Positions 13,815 to 15,198 of a DNA stretch of 15,198 nucleotides are shown in pieces. Position 1 is the first letter of the stretch. The number at the start of each line of letters is the position of its first letter. The translations under genes were made by a program, and so were the position numbers. The DNA lies in the NCBI GenBank assembly GCA_017996845.1, contig JAGOGF010000052.1, positions 1 to 15,198 on the forward strand. The letters are read 5' to 3'. Under the pieces are notes generated by a model. It ran no database searches, was not told the DNA's origin, and was given only the letters and a program-made list of their open reading frames with translations. The stretch is from Butyrivibrio sp. (GTDB taxonomy: Bacteria; Bacillota_A; Clostridia; Lachnospirales; Lachnospiraceae).

Positions 13815-14849
13815 ATGTTATTTCAGGTTTACGGGGATGACTCGATTTACAAGTTCATTGGATGGATTCTTGTATTTGCGGGTCTGGTAATTGCCAACGA
13901 AATTGCCAGAAGGACAAAAGCAGGCGGTATTCTCATGTTTGTGATCATACCTGCCATTCTCACGGTGTACTTCATCGCGATTTATGCATCTGCTGCTGCA
14001 GGCGCATCCTGGGCTCTGAACAATCAGACCTACATTCATATGACAAGCTGGTTCCACTATGCCAAGCTTTATGCTGCAACGATTGGATGTATCGGTTTCA
14101 TGATGCTCAAATACAAATGGGGCATCGGTAAAAAGGATTGGTTCAAACCATTTCCTTTTATTATCGTAGCAATCAACATTCTGATTGCTGTAGGCAGCGA
14201 TTTTGAATCAGCAGTCAGAGGTTCTGTCGCGCTTGCTGAGACCGGCTCCAGATGGTGGCTGTCTTCTGAACATGTATGGCTTTACGGCGGTTGGTGGAAT
14301 ATTCTCAACGGTATCGCAGGTCTTCTGAATATTTTCTGTATGACAGGCTGGTGGGGAATTTATTCTTCCAAAAAGAAAGATGATATGCTCTGGCCTGATA
14401 TGACCTGGATGTTTATTATCGCTTATGATGTATGGAACTTTGAATATACCTATCTGAATCTTCCTACACATTCCTGGTATTGCGGTCTTGCTCTTTTGCT
14501 TGCTCCCACTTTTGCTGCAGCATTCTGGAACAAGGGCGGCTGGATCCAGAACCGTGCCAACACACTGGCAATCTGGTGTATGTTCGCACAGGTATTCCCA
14601 TTATTCCAGGATAAGAGTATCTTCTCTGTTATCCCTGTACTTTATTCTGACGGTGTAATGGACTCTGCAACACACCCTGCAACAGCTGATCCAAAGGTAA
14701 TGGGCTTCATCGCAGTACTTGCAATTGCTACCAATGTAATCGTACTGGCTCACATTATCAAATTGTCCGTTGCACAGAAGAAAAATCCTTATAAGAACGA
14801 AATCTTTACAGGAACACCTGATTTTGAGGAAGCAATGGCAAGAAGATAA
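13815..14849 (+). CDS. Polytopic tryptophan-rich membrane protein, DUF5692-like
   Basis: A 344-residue protein with about eight to ten membrane segments and no signal peptide. It resembles, as I recall it, the uncharacterised family DUF5692 of clostridia. Visible traits are many tryptophans and tyrosines near membrane edges (SRWWLSSEHVWLYGGWWNIL at about 145-164, DMTWMFIIAYDVWNFEYTYL at about 194-213), conserved-looking charged residues inside spans (D128, E130 in VGSDFESAVRG; D204 and E208 in YDVWNFEY), and a soluble tail NPYKNEIFTGTPDFEEAMARR. Acidic residues within spans suggest transport of ions or a small cation, but I can give no substrate. Perfect start signals (AGGAGG, 8 nt) and a strong promoter suggest good expression. 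It is followed after 49 nt by a hairpin and then an HD-domain gene on the same strand. Confidence 0.8.
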   Translation: MLFQVYGDDSIYKFIGWILVFAGLVIANEIARRTKAGGILMFVIIPAILTVYFIAIYASAAAGASWALNNQTYIHMTSWFHYAKLYAATIGCIGFMMLKYKWGIGKKDWFKPFPFIIVAINILIAVGSDFESAVRGSVALAETGSRWWLSSEHVWLYGGWWNILNGIAGLLNIFCMTGWWGIYSSKKKDDMLWPDMTWMFIIAYDVWNFEYTYLNLPTHSWYCGLALLLAPTFAAAFWNKGGWIQNRANTLAIWCMFAQVFPLFQDKSIFSVIPVLYSDGVMDSATHPATADPKVMGFIAVLAIATNVIVLAHIIKLSVAQKKNPYKNEIFTGTPDFEEAMARR

Positions 14850-14898
14850 CCTGGAATTCAGCAAATGTAACATATGCATATAACATGCAACAAGGTAT

Positions 14899-14932
14899 AA
14901 TAAATTCAGCTGTGAAAGCAGCTGAATTTATT
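14899..14932 (+). terminator. Hairpin after the membrane protein gene, probable terminator
   Basis: Perfect 14-bp stem AATAAATTCAGCTG (14899-14912) / CAGCTGAATTTATT (14919-14932) with loop TGAAAG. The 3' arm is T-rich but no long T run follows directly. A TATAAT at 14896-14901 overlaps its left edge and could be the -10 of the downstream gene, in which case the hairpin would lie in that gene's leader. Confidence 0.6.
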
Positions 14933-14951
14933 AGATTAATGAGGTTTTTTC

Positions 14952-15198
14952 ATGAATTTATGTATGAACGATGTTCTATACGCCATCTCCGATGCACTGG
15001 ACTGTGTAGAGCACGAATATCTGGGTGCCACAACCTACCATGCAAGACGCGTTGCCTGTCTTGGCACACTTACCGGCAGAACGCTCGGACTGGATGACAG
15101 CCAACTGCTGGATCTGGCAGCCTGCGCAGTATTGCATGACAATGCACTGACCGAATATGGGCTATCCGAACTGCAGCACGGTATTGATCTGAATAAAG
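14952..15198 (+). CDS. HD-domain phosphohydrolase, probably HD-GYP type, 3'-truncated by window edge
   Basis: First 82 residues of a gene that runs off the window. GAGG lies 7 nt before the ATG at 14952. The sequence has the start of an HD metal-dependent phosphohydrolase: a helix with ISDALDCVEHEYLGATTYHARRVA, where His30 is the first metal ligand of the family, and LAACAVLHDNALTEYG with the His62-Asp63 pair that names the domain. This particular form, LHDNALTEY after a L-D-D-x-x-L-x-D-L-A-A-C-A helix, is common in Lachnospiraceae HD-GYP-like proteins, which hydrolyse cyclic-di-GMP. The GYP motif itself would lie beyond the window, so the cyclic-di-GMP role is inferred. Confidence 0.82.
   Translation, partial: MNLCMNDVLYAISDALDCVEHEYLGATTYHARRVACLGTLTGRTLGLDDSQLLDLAACAVLHDNALTEYGLSELQHGIDLNK

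Noticed and set aside
14885..15097. 70-codon plus-strand open frame near the right edge
   Set aside because: It is another frame over the HD-domain gene, which has the ribosome site and recognisable motifs.
1..15198. Mobile elements, CRISPR arrays, tRNA or rRNA genes
   Set aside because: I looked for transposase motifs, regularly spaced repeats and RNA gene signatures on both strands and saw none.

Overview
The window looks like chromosomal DNA of a low-to-medium G+C anaerobic Firmicute, most likely a gut Lachnospiraceae. I infer this from strong AGGAGG-type ribosome binding sites, the phosphosugar mutase of the clostridial TASHLP type, rubrerythrin, an Oad-type beta/gamma pair, a DUF5692-like membrane protein, and several cyclic-di-GMP proteins. 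I see no insertion sequence, phage gene, tRNA, rRNA or CRISPR array.

Left part (1-5030). The 3' end of an EamA-type transporter is followed by a perfect bidirectional terminator. Three minus-strand genes come next: an oleate hydratase with its active-site Glu82 and Tyr201 in place, a TetR-family regulator, and a phosphomannomutase/phosphoglucomutase. The TetR gene ends in its own terminator, so the hydratase has a separate promoter region. Both the hydratase and tetR leaders carry the same short palindrome (core AAGCGCTT) just upstream of their ribosome binding sites, a candidate operator for autoregulation and control of the hydratase.

Centre (5143-6824). This is the most interesting segment. 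A strong promoter (TTGACA, 17 nt, TACAAT) drives a leader that reads as a yybP-ykoY manganese riboswitch with an overlapping intrinsic terminator. The controlled genes are an orphan sodium-pump decarboxylase beta subunit and a 45-residue gamma-like protein. No carboxyltransferase alpha or biotin-carrier gene is present. Manganese control of such a pair suggests a role in ion homeostasis rather than, or besides, decarboxylation.

Right part (6824-12398, minus strand). A membrane EAL protein, a rubrerythrin, an Hsp20 chaperone and a large REC / degenerate GGDEF / EAL / GGDEF protein follow one another, each with its own start signals. Rubrerythrin and Hsp20 are stress proteins; the two EAL proteins act on cyclic-di-GMP.

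End (12400-15198). A small unrecognised plus-strand protein converges with a basic single-span membrane protein. Then come a polytopic tryptophan-rich membrane protein (DUF5692-like) with a clear promoter, and the start of an HD-domain phosphohydrolase cut by the window edge. If that last gene is an HD-GYP, the window holds three cyclic-di-GMP turnover genes.
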